Shown here in pieces: positions 7,983 to 16,428 of a stretch of 64,000 nucleotides of DNA. Each line of letters opens with the position of its first letter. Position 1 is the first letter of the stretch. The notes under the pieces were generated by a model. The model was not told the DNA's origin. It was given only the letters and a program-made list of their open reading frames with translations, and did no database searches. A program made the position numbers and the translations under genes. The DNA is from Streptomyces pseudovenezuelae (GTDB lineage Bacteria; Actinomycetota; Actinomycetes; Streptomycetales; Streptomycetaceae): positions 536,501-600,500 of the forward strand of contig NZ_JARXVH010000002.1 of the NCBI RefSeq assembly GCF_029892565.1, given 5' to 3'.

Positions 7983-9419
7983 ATGACCGCTACCGCTCCC
8001 AAGGCTCCGACTGCACCAGGGGTGCGGTCCTGGTGGGGAATCCCATACGCCACCGCCGAGCGGTACCGCCGCCCCGTGGTCGCGGACTTCGATCCAGACC
8101 GACCCTATGACCGCAAGGGCGTCGTCTCCGTCCAGCCCGACAGCGGCGACTGGCTCGAAGCGGACAGCGGGATGGGCGAGGACTGTCTGAACCTGAACGT
8201 GTGGGCTCCCGAGCAGCCGGCCGGGACGGCGCTTCCGGTGGCCGTGTACATCCACGGCGGCGGATTCGAGTACGGCGCGAACACGCAGATCACCTCGAAC
8301 GCCTCCGGCCTCGCCGCGTCGGGGCGCGTGGTGGGTGTGTCGGTCAACTACCGGCTCGGCGCGCTGGGTGCGCTCTCGCTGTCGCAGTACGGCGGGCGGC
8401 TCGCCGAGGCCAGTAACCTCTGCCTACAGGATGTCATCGCCGCACTGACCTGGATCAAGCGGAACATCGCCCACTTCGGTGGCGACCCCGACAACGTCAG
8501 CGTCTACGGCCACAGCGGCGGCGCCTATGCCACCTTCGGGCTGCTCGGCGCCGCCTCCGCAGGCGGCCTGTACCGGCGATTGGCCGGCTTCTCCGCCGGG
8601 CCCTCGCGTCTCCAGCCGGCCTGGTGGGCCGAGGAACTCGCCCACCGGTTCGTCACCGAGCTCGGCGTCGCGGACAACCCGGAGAAGCTGCTCGACCTTG
8701 ATACGGCCTCCCTGGTGGCTGCCCTGCACAAGGTCACCCCGACGGACCTCGGAGTCCGTGGCGGGATGGACAGCAAGAGCCTCGGCGTCGTCCTGGACGC
8801 CGGACAGCCCGGCGCGGTGCTGCACGCCCACCCCATGGACGAACTCGCCTCGGGCGCACACCGTGATGTCGACGTGCTGCTGAGCATGGCCAGTGACGAC
8901 ATGGGCTGGTGGGTGGCGAACGACCTCGACCGGTTCGCCCCGCACACCGTCGACCGCATCGTCGACGAGGTCGCCGGGTGGCGCATTCCCCGCTCCCGCG
9001 CCAAGAAGATCGTCGACGCCTACGACCAGGGCGGCCGCACCCCTGCCGAAGTCCGCGCCGCACTCCTGTCGGACTACATCTTCGGGCTCCCCGCAGCCCG
9101 CGGCGCCCTGGCGCACACCGCGGCGGGCGGCAACGCCCGTCTCCTTCTGATCGGGCCCGCCGAGGGCGCGCCCGCCGTGCACGGCACCGAGATGTACGCG
9201 CTGGTCGGCCAGGAGCGGCCGGGCCGCAGCGCGGAACAGGCCGAGCGTGACAAGCGTATCCGCGACATCGTGCTCGACTTCGCCACAGGCGAGCAGCCCC
9301 GGCTGTGGCCCGCCGTCACGAACCGGCCCACCTCGGAAAGCGTCGGCAACCCTCCCTTCGAGGCCACCACCCACTACCAGCAGGCCCTCGACCTGTGGGA
9401 GGGCATCGACCGCCCCTGA
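7983..9419 (+). CDS. Type B carboxylesterase
   Basis: The 478-residue alpha/beta hydrolase hydrolyses carboxylic esters. It shows the type-B signature EDCLNLNVWAP, an oxyanion-hole segment HGGGFEYGA, and the nucleophile elbow GHSGGA, where this family usually has G-E-S-A-G. Length is near the usual 480-520. The ATG at 7983 is preferred over 7908 because GGAAGG sits seven bases upstream. No signal peptide is visible, so it is cytoplasmic. The MDR gene follows 59 bases later on the same strand, suggesting a joint transcript for detoxifying or degrading an ester. Confidence 0.85.
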   Translation: MTATAPKAPTAPGVRSWWGIPYATAERYRRPVVADFDPDRPYDRKGVVSVQPDSGDWLEADSGMGEDCLNLNVWAPEQPAGTALPVAVYIHGGGFEYGANTQITSNASGLAASGRVVGVSVNYRLGALGALSLSQYGGRLAEASNLCLQDVIAALTWIKRNIAHFGGDPDNVSVYGHSGGAYATFGLLGAASAGGLYRRLAGFSAGPSRLQPAWWAEELAHRFVTELGVADNPEKLLDLDTASLVAALHKVTPTDLGVRGGMDSKSLGVVLDAGQPGAVLHAHPMDELASGAHRDVDVLLSMASDDMGWWVANDLDRFAPHTVDRIVDEVAGWRIPRSRAKKIVDAYDQGGRTPAEVRAALLSDYIFGLPAARGALAHTAAGGNARLLLIGPAEGAPAVHGTEMYALVGQERPGRSAEQAERDKRIRDIVLDFATGEQPRLWPAVTNRPTSESVGNPPFEATTHYQQALDLWEGIDRP

Positions 9420-9478
9420 CGGTCATCGGGCGATACCCAACCGCGCACCACGGGGGCGAACAGAGTAAGGAACCCGAC

Positions 9479-10501
9479 ATGAGCCAACCGACAGCAGCCG
9501 GCGACGCCGCACGGGCGACGATGCGGGCCGTCGTCGTCACCAGGCCCGGCGGCCTCGACGCGCTGGAGATCCAGGATGTGCCGGTGCCCGCACGCAAGCC
9601 CGGCTGGGTGCGGATCAGGGTGAAGGCGTTCGGCGTCAACGAGTCCGAGGTCACCACCCGCAAGGGCGAGTCGGATGCGGAGGTCAGCTACCCGCGTGTG
9701 CCCGGCATCGAGGGCGTCGGCGTGGTCGATGAGGCCGATGAGGACAGCGGGCTGCGGCCGGGACAGCGGGTGGCCACGATGATGGGCGGCATGGGCCGCT
9801 CCTACGACGGCACGTACGCCCAGTACGTGAGCGTCCCAGCCGGGCAGGTCATCCCGTTCGAGTCCGGTCTGCCGTGGGAGGTCGTCGGTGCGCTGCCGGA
9901 GATGTTCCAGACCGCCTACGGATCGCTGACCACCGGCCTGGACCTCAAGGCCGGGCAGACGCTGCTGATCCGCGGCGGCACCTCCACGGTCGGGCTGAGC
10001 GCGGCCACCATCGCGAAGGACCTCGGAGCCACCGTGCTGTCCACCACCCGCAGCCCCGGTCGGGCCGGGGAATTGCGGGCCGCAGGCGTCGACCATCCCC
10101 TCGTCGACAGCGGCACGATCGCCGACCAGGTGCGCGAGCTGATGCCGGAGGGTGTCGACGCCGTACTGGAGCTGGTGGGCTGCTCGGTCCTCGCCGACAC
10201 CCTCCGCACCGTTCGCCGGCACGGCACTGTCTGCTTCACCGGAGCCCTGGCGGGCCAGTGGACGATCCCCGATTTCAGCCCGTTCATGATCCCGGGCGGG
10301 GTGCGGCTGACGTCCTATGGCGGTCAGGCAGCCGACCTCCCGGCCGACGTCTTCGCCCACCAGCTCCAGGCCATCGCCGCAGGACGCCTCAACGTCCCGG
10401 TCGCGAAGGTCTACCACGGCCTGGAACAGGTCCGTGACGCCCAGGCCGACGTCGAGTCCGGCACCACGCCGGGCAAGCACGTCGTCGTCCTGGACGACTG
10501 A
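9479..10501 (+). CDS. Zinc-independent MDR oxidoreductase (quinone reductase-like)
   Basis: The 340-residue protein is a medium-chain NADPH-dependent reductase of the quinone/enone reductase kind. It has the N-terminal GroES-like fold (MRAVVVTRPGGLDALEIQDV), GLRPGQRVA, and the Rossmann segment GGTSTVGLSAATIAKDLGA with a VDHPLVD continuation. The cysteines that bind catalytic zinc in alcohol dehydrogenases are absent, favouring reduction of activated double bonds or quinones. AAGG precedes the ATG at 9479. A fragment of a second copy of this gene's 5' end lies at 12513-12582. Confidence 0.85.
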   Translation: MSQPTAAGDAARATMRAVVVTRPGGLDALEIQDVPVPARKPGWVRIRVKAFGVNESEVTTRKGESDAEVSYPRVPGIEGVGVVDEADEDSGLRPGQRVATMMGGMGRSYDGTYAQYVSVPAGQVIPFESGLPWEVVGALPEMFQTAYGSLTTGLDLKAGQTLLIRGGTSTVGLSAATIAKDLGATVLSTTRSPGRAGELRAAGVDHPLVDSGTIADQVRELMPEGVDAVLELVGCSVLADTLRTVRRHGTVCFTGALAGQWTIPDFSPFMIPGGVRLTSYGGQAADLPADVFAHQLQAIAAGRLNVPVAKVYHGLEQVRDAQADVESGTTPGKHVVVLDD

Positions 10502-10748
10502 GACCCGGGCAACCGAGAAGCGACAACCAACCACTCCCGATGCGCGAGGGCCGACAACGTAAGCGCCGGTGAGCACGAAATCCTGACACCGCGTGAGGCG
10601 CAAGGGGCGCCCGTGCCTGCCCCACCAGGCGCCTGTTCCCCTGGCCAGGAGCTCTGATTCGTCAGCAGGATGCGCCCATGGGCAGCGGTAACGGCGGCCG
10701 GCACCGTTTCGGTAATGTTCGAGCAGGCTGCCGCCGGTCCGGGCGACC

Positions 10749-11366
10749 TCAGCGTGCTCGAGGGAAAAGCCGCTCGACAGCGGTCACCACCGCGGCGCGG
10801 CGGGCGGCGGTGGTGGGGTCCACGGCGTGTGCGGCGGCGGCCTCGCTGAGTTCGGGTTGTGACGCCCAGGTCGTGGCGATCTGGTTGACCAGGGCGAGGA
10901 CGTCGGCCGGGTCCCAGGCGGGGTCGAGCTGTCCGGCCTGCTGCACCTGGCGGAGCAGGTCGATTTTGCGGGTGATCGCTGCCTGGGTGGGATCGTCGGC
11001 ACCGGTAGCGGTGCCCGGCAGCTCGAGGCGGCCCCAGGTGATCAGGCGGTGGTGGTCTGGACGGGCGACGAAGTAGTCGAACAGGCGGCCCGCGTAGCCA
11101 GGGAGGTCGGTCGGGTCTATCTGGGTGGCCTCGGCGATGACGTCATACTCCCGTGCAGCGACAGCGGCATAGAGCGCGTCTTTGCTGCGGAAGTAGGCGT
11201 AGACGCGTTCTTTGCTGGTCTTGGCGAGCTTGGCGATGCGGTCCACGCGGGCGCCGGCGATGCCGTGGCGGGCGAACTCCTCCATGGCAGCGGCAAGGAT
11301 GCGCTCGCGCGTGGTGTCGGCGGCGGCGGGAGCTGCGGTCTGGCCGGAGTCGCGGGACTGGGACAT
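10749..11366 (-). CDS. TetR-family regulator
   Basis: The 205-residue protein has a typical N-terminal helix-turn-helix (about residues 20-65: RERILAAAMEEFARHGIAGA, RVDRIAKLAKTSKERVYAYF) and a helical ligand domain. The ATG at 11366 removes an unlikely 46-residue upstream extension. It is divergent from the aldo/keto reductase at 11491, and the intervening DNA has two related inverted repeats, so it likely represses that gene and itself until a reactive carbonyl or similar ligand binds. Confidence 0.88.
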   Translation of the reverse strand: MSQSRDSGQTAAPAAADTTRERILAAAMEEFARHGIAGARVDRIAKLAKTSKERVYAYFRSKDALYAAVAAREYDVIAEATQIDPTDLPGYAGRLFDYFVARPDHHRLITWGRLELPGTATGADDPTQAAITRKIDLLRQVQQAGQLDPAWDPADVLALVNQIATTWASQPELSEAAAAHAVDPTTAARRAAVVTAVERLFPRAR

Positions 11367-11382
11367 GGGCCCAGGATAGAGC

Positions 11383-11447
11383 ACCGAACCGTTTGGTTTG
11401 GCATCCGGCTGATCGGCGCGTAGGGTCAAACGGAACAGTTCGGTTTG
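11383..11447. promoter_or_regulatory. Paired TetR operator candidates
   Basis: Two inverted repeats share the half-site GTTyGGTTTG. One spans 11383-11397 (ACCGAAC and GTTTGGT arms, 6 of 7 paired). The second spans 11427-11447, with arms CAAACGGAAC and GTTCGGTTTG (9 of 10 paired) around one central base. They lie between the divergent TetR and aldo/keto reductase genes. Binding by that TetR protein is inferred. Confidence 0.6.
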
Positions 11448-11490
11448 GCCTCTGCGGGTGAAGCCGGCGAACCACTGAGGGAGTGAACTC

Positions 11491-12483
11491 ATGCAGCACC
11501 GCAATCTGGGCTCTCAGGGCCTGCGCGTCTCGGCGCTCGGTCTGGGGACCATGGGCATGTCCATGGCCTACGGCGCCTCGAACGACGACGAGGGCCTCGC
11601 GACCATTCGCCGCGCCCACGAACTCGGGATCGACTTCTTCGACACCGCCGAGCTGTACGGCGCCGGTACCGGCAGCAACGAGATCCTCCTGGGCAAGGCG
11701 GTCAAAGACTTCCGCGACGAGGTGGTCCTCGCGACCAAGTTCGGCTTCGACATGACCGCCCCGGCGCTCAGCCCCGGCTTCAACAGCCGCCCGGAAAACA
11801 TCCGCAAGGTCGCCGAGAACAGCCTGCGCTACCTGCAGAGCGACCGCATCGACCTCTTCTACCAGCACATCTCCGACCCGGACGTTCCGGTCGAGGAGGT
11901 CGCCGGCGTGGTCGGCGAACTGATCACCGAAGGCAAGGTGAAGTACTTCGGCCTGAGCAACGTCGGCCCCCAGTACATCCGCCGCGCCCACGCCGTCACC
12001 CCGGTCTCCGTGCTCCAGTACGAGTACTCGCTCTTCGAGCGGGAGGTCGAGGAGAAGATCCTTCCCGTTCTGCGGGAACTCGGCGTCGGCCTGGTGCCCT
12101 ACTCCCCGCTCGGTCGCGGCTTCCTCACCGGCCAGGTCAAGCCCGCCGGCGAATACCCCGCGGACGACATGCGCAGCTGGGACGAGCGTTGGCAGGGCGA
12201 GAACTACACGTACAACCTGCACGCCACCGAGCAGCTCAAGGACCTGGCCGACACCGCGGGTATCACCGTCGCCCAGCTCGCGCTGGCCTGGCTGCTCGCC
12301 CAGGGCGAGGACGTCGCGCCCATTCCCGGCACTCGCAGCACCAAGCGCCTCAAGGAGAACGCTGGCGCCACCGACGTCCAGCTCTCCGTCGCTGATCTGG
12401 CCCGCATCACTGAGATCCTTCCCCACGGCTCGGCAGGCAGCCGCCTCCCGGCCGCGATGCTGTCCAGCTTCACCACCGACTGA
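11491..12483 (+). CDS. Aldo/keto reductase
   Basis: The 330-residue NADPH-dependent reductase of carbonyl compounds has the family tetrad in place: Asp and Tyr in DFFDTAELYG, Lys in LATKFG, and His in YQHISDPD. It also has the C-terminal cofactor segment PIPGTRSTKRLKEN. GGGAG precedes the ATG. It resembles the YakC/AKR13-like subgroup by general layout. It is divergent from, and probably repressed by, the TetR regulator at 10749. Confidence 0.92.
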   Translation: MQHRNLGSQGLRVSALGLGTMGMSMAYGASNDDEGLATIRRAHELGIDFFDTAELYGAGTGSNEILLGKAVKDFRDEVVLATKFGFDMTAPALSPGFNSRPENIRKVAENSLRYLQSDRIDLFYQHISDPDVPVEEVAGVVGELITEGKVKYFGLSNVGPQYIRRAHAVTPVSVLQYEYSLFEREVEEKILPVLRELGVGLVPYSPLGRGFLTGQVKPAGEYPADDMRSWDERWQGENYTYNLHATEQLKDLADTAGITVAQLALAWLLAQGEDVAPIPGTRSTKRLKENAGATDVQLSVADLARITEILPHGSAGSRLPAAMLSSFTTD

Positions 12484-12512
12484 ACCGCCCCTCCACGCGG
12501 CCCGCACGCGCC

Positions 12513-12582
12513 GGTCGACAGCAGCCGGTGACGCCGCACAGGTGACGTGCGGGTCATCATCGTCAACCGGCCCGGCGGCCGA
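12513..12582 (+). pseudogene. Duplicated fragment of the MDR gene 5' end
   Basis: This 70-base stretch aligns with positions about 9486-9560 inside the start of the MDR oxidoreductase gene (shared CGACAGCAGCCGG, GACGCCGCAC, and CGGCCCGGCGGCC-like blocks), with a few substitutions and a 3-base gap. It ends in a stop within about 30 codons. It is the stub of a second, otherwise lost gene copy. Confidence 0.6.
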
Positions 12583-12729
12583 GAATGATAAGTCAACCGA
12601 CTTGCCATCGCGGTGACGTCGAAGTTGCCTTCACGCGGTCCGTGCCGAAGTGAAGCTCGTACCCGATGAACGCGGCGTCCGAGTCGGCCTGACGATCACT
12701 GCAACTACACCCCGAAGAGCGGAACCCCT

Positions 12730-13092
12730 ATGAGAATCCGACTGACCGCCGGAGCGACCGTCCTCAACGCAACCCTCGACGACAACGCGACGGCACGCGA
12801 CTTCGCCTCGCTGCTTCCGCTGACTCTGCGGATGGATGACCTGTTCAAGCGCGAGAAGTACGGTCACCTGTCCCGGTCTCTCGCCGTGGGAGGCGAGCCG
12901 CGGTTCAGCTACGAGATCGGCGACATCGCCTACTGGTCACCTGGTCCCGACATCGCCGTCTTCTATGACAACGACGGCGAGTCCATCCCCGACCCCGGCA
13001 TCGTGATCCTCGGGAAAATCGACCACTTGGGGGCCGATGCCCTCAAGAAGTACGACGGCGCGGTCGACGTCGCCATCGAGGCCATCGACTGA
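12730..13092 (+). CDS. Cyclophilin-like fold protein
   Basis: The 120-residue protein matches the small bacterial cyclophilin-like family, with MRIRLTAGATVLNATLDDNA, a FASLLPLTLRMDD segment and the core GDIAYWSPGPDIAVFYD. These proteins have the beta-barrel fold of cyclophilins without an established isomerase role and are often found beside reductases, as here. GCGGAACC precedes the ATG. Its partner or ligand cannot be inferred. Confidence 0.8.
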   Translation: MRIRLTAGATVLNATLDDNATARDFASLLPLTLRMDDLFKREKYGHLSRSLAVGGEPRFSYEIGDIAYWSPGPDIAVFYDNDGESIPDPGIVILGKIDHLGADALKKYDGAVDVAIEAID

Positions 13093-13120
13093 GACCCAGC
13101 CGGAAACCACCGAGATCTCG

Positions 13121-14071
13121 TCAACCAAGGGAGCGAGGGGGGAGAATCGGGGATTCGCCGGCCGCGAAGGCGGCCGGGGTGAGGCCGGTGCGGTCGCGGA
13201 AGTAGCGGCCGAAGTTCGCGGGATCGGTGAAGCCGAGGTGCACGGCCACGGTCCGGGCATCCCATTGGGCGCCTCTCAGCAGGCGCCGGGCTTCGAGGAG
13301 GCGCCGCTCGTCGATGAGTTCACGTACTCCCTTGCCGGTGGCGTCTTGGGCGGCGCGGCTGAGGGTGCGGACGGAGCAGCCGAGCAACTCGGCGTAGTCT
13401 GCGGCTTGGTGGAGTTCGCGGAAGTGCAGCTCCAAGGCGTCCAGGAAGCGCCGGTACCGGTCGGCGCGGCCCGCGTGGGCCGTGGCCGTGCCGATGGGGG
13501 CGATGCCCGGGGAGTCGGCCAGGCGCAGCAGCAGTGATTCGAGCAGGCTGCGCCGCAGGGCGTGGTGGATGTCGAGGGGGCGGCGCCCCAGTGCGCGGTG
13601 TTCGTCCAGGAGCTGGAGTGCCGTCTGCTGGAGCCAGGCGGTGTCGTCGGGATGCGGGCTGAGCACGGCAGGGGCCTCGTGCGCAGTGAGCGGGGCCAGG
13701 AGACGGGCGAGGTCGGGCCGCAGTACGTCCGGTTCGAACAGGATGAACGGGCCGCGGGCCGCGCCGGGCGGATGCCAGCACTGCGCGTGCCCGGGACGCA
13801 CCCACAGCCACTGGCCGGCGGCGACCGTCCGCGTGACGTGATCGACGTCATGCAGCAGCTCACCCTCGGTGACCGCGATGAGGTAGTGGAAGGTGGCACG
13901 GCCCGGACGTGGAGGGTTCCACGGCCAGTCGTCGTGCTGGGCGAAGAAATCCTCGACGGTACTCACCTCAAGGCCGTACGGCGTACCGACCGGGGGCTGG
14001 AAACCGTACAGCCGAACCGCAGCCAGACCGGCCGCGGTTTCGCTCGGGTGTGGGTGTCGCTTGTCGACCAT
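13121..14071 (-). CDS. AraC-family regulator
   Basis: The 316-residue protein has an N-terminal cupin-like effector domain (FHYLIAVTEGELLH, VAAGQWLWVRPGHAQCW) and a C-terminal AraC DNA-binding domain of about 100 residues (YAELLGCSVRTLSRA, then LGFTDPANFGRYF and GLTPAAF). The ATG at 14071 is preferred; the longer frame upstream lacks family similarity. It is divergent from the MmcQ/YjbR pair. Its target is unknown. Confidence 0.88.
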   Translation of the reverse strand: MVDKRHPHPSETAAGLAAVRLYGFQPPVGTPYGLEVSTVEDFFAQHDDWPWNPPRPGRATFHYLIAVTEGELLHDVDHVTRTVAAGQWLWVRPGHAQCWHPPGAARGPFILFEPDVLRPDLARLLAPLTAHEAPAVLSPHPDDTAWLQQTALQLLDEHRALGRRPLDIHHALRRSLLESLLLRLADSPGIAPIGTATAHAGRADRYRRFLDALELHFRELHQAADYAELLGCSVRTLSRAAQDATGKGVRELIDERRLLEARRLLRGAQWDARTVAVHLGFTDPANFGRYFRDRTGLTPAAFAAGESPILPPRSLG

Positions 14072-14203
14072 CACGTGTCCGCAGCCTACCGCCCTTCCGG
14101 TCGGTTTCGACGGAAGGATGGAACGTGCCACCGCGCCCGCGCGGCGCGCCCTCCACCTCCTGCGATGCCGCAGCCCGTCACCACCTGAGAGGGCCCACAG
14201 CCC

Positions 14204-14599
14204 ATGAACGCATCGACCCTGCACAAGACCGCCGCCGACTGCGCGGAGGAACTCCCCGGAGCACAGCTGGAGCACCCCTTCGGCCCCGACTGGGAGGTCT
14301 ACAAGGTGCGCGGCAAGGTGTTCATGCTGATGACCGACGTCCCCGGGCGGCCCGTCGTGATCCTCAAGGCGGACCCCGGAGAGGCCCACGCCCTGCGGGA
14401 GCAGTACAGCCACATCACTCCCGGCTACCACATGAACAAGAAGCACTGGATCACCCTGGAGAGCGGAGAAGGCGTCGACGAGGAACTCGTCAGGGAGCTC
14501 GTCACCGACTCCTACCGGCTCGTCGTCGCCCACCTGCCCAAGGCCGAGCGGCCTGTCGACCCGCACACCTACGGCACCGGCACGCGGGGGGTCCGGTGA
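14204..14599 (+). CDS. MmcQ/YjbR-family protein, copy 1
   Basis: The 131-residue protein belongs to the small MmcQ/YjbR family (double-wing fold related to the CyaY/MotA-like DNA-binding fold). Seen are LEHPFGPDWEVYKVRGKVFM, VVILKADP and the characteristic HMNKKHWITLE. No enzymatic role is established. The stop overlaps the start of a paralogous gene. Confidence 0.85.
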   Translation: MNASTLHKTAADCAEELPGAQLEHPFGPDWEVYKVRGKVFMLMTDVPGRPVVILKADPGEAHALREQYSHITPGYHMNKKHWITLESGEGVDEELVRELVTDSYRLVVAHLPKAERPVDPHTYGTGTRGVR

Positions 14600-14964
14600 G
14601 CGCGGCGGGTGAGCGGCTCCAGGGCACCGCCCGCCGGGCGGCCCTGGCCCTCCCCGGCGTCAGCCACGGCTACCCCTTCACCCCGGGACTCGACGTGTAC
14701 AAGGTCGCGGGGGAAGTGTTCCTGATCGTCACCGAAGACCCGGACGAACAGATCATCACGGTCAAGTGCGAACCCGAACACGCCCGCGCGCATGTAAGCG
14801 GCTACCCCTCGATCTCACCGGGCCGCTACCTCGACAAACGCCACTGGATCTCGCTCGGGACTGGCCCCGGCATCACCGAGCGGCTGGTCACCGACGCGGT
14901 CGAAGATTCCTACGACCTGGTCGCCCAGCGGCTGCCGCGACGCGACCGCCCCAGTGCCCGATGA
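14596..14964 (+). CDS. MmcQ/YjbR-family protein, copy 2
   Basis: The GTG at 14596 overlaps the preceding stop (GTGA) and opens a 122-residue paralogue: HGYPFTPGLDVYKVAGEVFL, ITVKCEPEHAR, GRYLDKRHWISL. Tandem, translationally coupled copies with only moderate identity suggest that the two products may act as a pair or heterodimer (inference). The right-hand repeat begins 139 bases later. Confidence 0.8.
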   Translation: MSAAGERLQGTARRAALALPGVSHGYPFTPGLDVYKVAGEVFLIVTEDPDEQIITVKCEPEHARAHVSGYPSISPGRYLDKRHWISLGTGPGITERLVTDAVEDSYDLVAQRLPRRDRPSAR

Positions 14965-15102
14965 GCACCGCGAGCTTCCCCACGAGTGGCTGAGCCACAC
15001 CTGTCAGTGCCCAGTGCACGGCTCACCCCGTCCGCTTCCGACCCGAGAGACCAATGGAACCGACCCTGCCGCTCTTCGACGAGGGGTGAGCGTGCCCATC
15101 CG

Positions 15103-15515
15103 GGACGCGTTCTGGACGCAGGTTGGACACAAGGATCGGAAAAGACTGACAAGGGCCGAGAAGCGCTGAGGCGCCATACCGCGTCTGAGCTGGGGAAACG
15201 GCCAAGATTGCCATTGATCGACATGGGTCGCCAAGATCCTCAAGGGACTCATAATCCGTCGGCCGTGGGTTCGAGTCCCACCGGCCCCACTTGCGCAGGC
15301 TTCTGACCTGCGGAAACGTTCCTTTTTGGGTGTCGGACCGTCAACTTTTCCTGAACGGACTGAATCCGTTGCTCGCGAGTTCTGTGGTGTTGCCCTCGAT
15401 GGTAGTTAGAACGTCGCTGACCTGCAGGTATGCGTTCGGTTGAAGGTGGTGAGGCAGCCAAGGGTGGCGTGTGCGCATGGCTGGGCACCGAATTCGGGAC
15501 GCTCGCAGGACGCAG
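15103..15515. repeat. Imperfect direct repeat, right copy (tRNA-half attachment region)
   Basis: This is the partner of 6488-6895. The first ~190 bases match with about 10% differences, including both the left flank (GGACGCGTTCTGGACGCAGG) and the tRNA 3' half. The right flanks keep shared blocks (GACCTGCGGAAACGT, AATCCGyTGCTCG). The two copies bracket about 8.2 kb. They look like the ends of related integrated elements rather than a transposon, since no terminal inverted repeats or transposase are visible. Confidence 0.55.
15242..15289 (+). other. 3' half of a tRNA with CAT anticodon (second copy)
   Basis: The same CTCATAA anticodon loop, TCCGT strand and T-arm (GTGGG/CCCAC) as the left copy are followed by CCGGCCCCA. 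The 5' anticodon strand is AGGGA, again not complementary, and the 5' tRNA half is missing. It is an attachment-site remnant, not an expressed tRNA. Confidence 0.7.
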
Positions 15516-15735
15516 GGAATTGGAAGTGGCTGCGTTGGGCTGTCCTGTCGGCGCTGCGGAAGTGCTTTCTGGTGCAGGCGGTGCGGTGTGACTGCAGGCG
15601 ACCAGGGCGTCGCCTGACCTCGGGTCTCGTGGTTGCCCCCGCAGCTGTGGACGCGCGGAACGATCCCCACGGCAGCCTTCATTTCGACCTGCGGTTTCCG
15701 GTGCCGTATGGGGAGGCGCCCGCAGCTGCCTGGGA

Positions 15736-15763
15736 GCCGACCCCTGACGGGGCGGGGGTCGGC
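15736..15763 (-). terminator. Rho-independent-type hairpin after the CoA-transferase operon
   Basis: A nine-base stem (GCCGACCCC with GGGGTCGGC) lies 24 bases beyond the stop of the CoA-transferase beta gene. It is the likely end of the minus-strand catabolic operon. Confidence 0.65.
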
Positions 15764-15786
15764 CTCCGCTTGCGCGGTCGAGGGGG

Positions 15787-16428
15787 TCAGGGCCAGGCAG
15801 GTATCAGGATCGGTGGGCCCGTACGCTCGCGGACGTCCGCGAGGGTCACTCCGGGGGCGAGTTCCACCAGGGACAGGCCGTCGGCCGTGATGTCGAGGAC
15901 GGCCAGGTCGGTGATGATGCGGTGGACGCATGCCTGCCCGGTCAGCGGGAGGGTGCACCTGTCGACGATCTTCGGCGAGCCGTCCTTGGCGGTGTGCTCC
16001 ATGAGGACGACGACCTTGCGGGCGCCGTGCACCAGGTCCATGGCGCCGCCCATACCCTTGATCATCTTTCCGGGTACGGTCCAGTTGGCAAGGTCACCCG
16101 CTGCGGAAACCTGCATGCCGCCCAGCACGGCGACGTCGATGCGGCCGCCGCGGATCATCCCGAAGGACTGCGCGGAGTCGAAGAACGCGGCGCCGGGCAG
16201 CACGGTGACGGTCTCCTTGCCCGCGTTGATCAGGTCGGGGTCGATCTCGTCGTCGTACGGGTAGGGGCCGGTGCCCAGGATGCCGTTCTCCGAGTGCAGC
16301 ACCACGTGCACGCCGGGCGGGAGGTGGCCCGGGATGAGGGTCGGCAGTCCGATGCCCAGGTTGGCGTAGGAGCCGTCGGGCAGTTCGCGTGCGGCGCGTG
16401 CGGCCATCTGGTCGCGGGTCCAGGCCAT
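15787..16428 (-). CDS. 3-oxoacid CoA-transferase, beta subunit
   Basis: The 213-residue subunit B of a family I CoA-transferase (PcaJ/ScoB type) carries the catalytic Glu in HSENGILG, preceded by NLGIGLPTL, and the conserved [11 protein letters not shown]. With the alpha subunit it transfers CoA from succinyl-CoA to a 3-oxo acid such as 3-oxoadipate or acetoacetate. Its start overlaps the alpha-subunit stop by one base. It ends the operon before a hairpin. Substrate choice between 3-oxoadipate and acetoacetate cannot be decided here. Confidence 0.9.
   Translation of the reverse strand: MAWTRDQMAARAARELPDGSYANLGIGLPTLIPGHLPPGVHVVLHSENGILGTGPYPYDDEIDPDLINAGKETVTVLPGAAFFDSAQSFGMIRGGRIDVAVLGGMQVSAAGDLANWTVPGKMIKGMGGAMDLVHGARKVVVLMEHTAKDGSPKIVDRCTLPLTGQACVHRIITDLAVLDITADGLSLVELAPGVTLADVRERTGPPILIPAWP

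Noticed and set aside
11143..12507. 454-codon minus-strand ORF opposite the aldo/keto reductase
   Set aside because: It overlaps an intact enzyme with all four catalytic residues and also the start of the TetR gene; it is a shadow.
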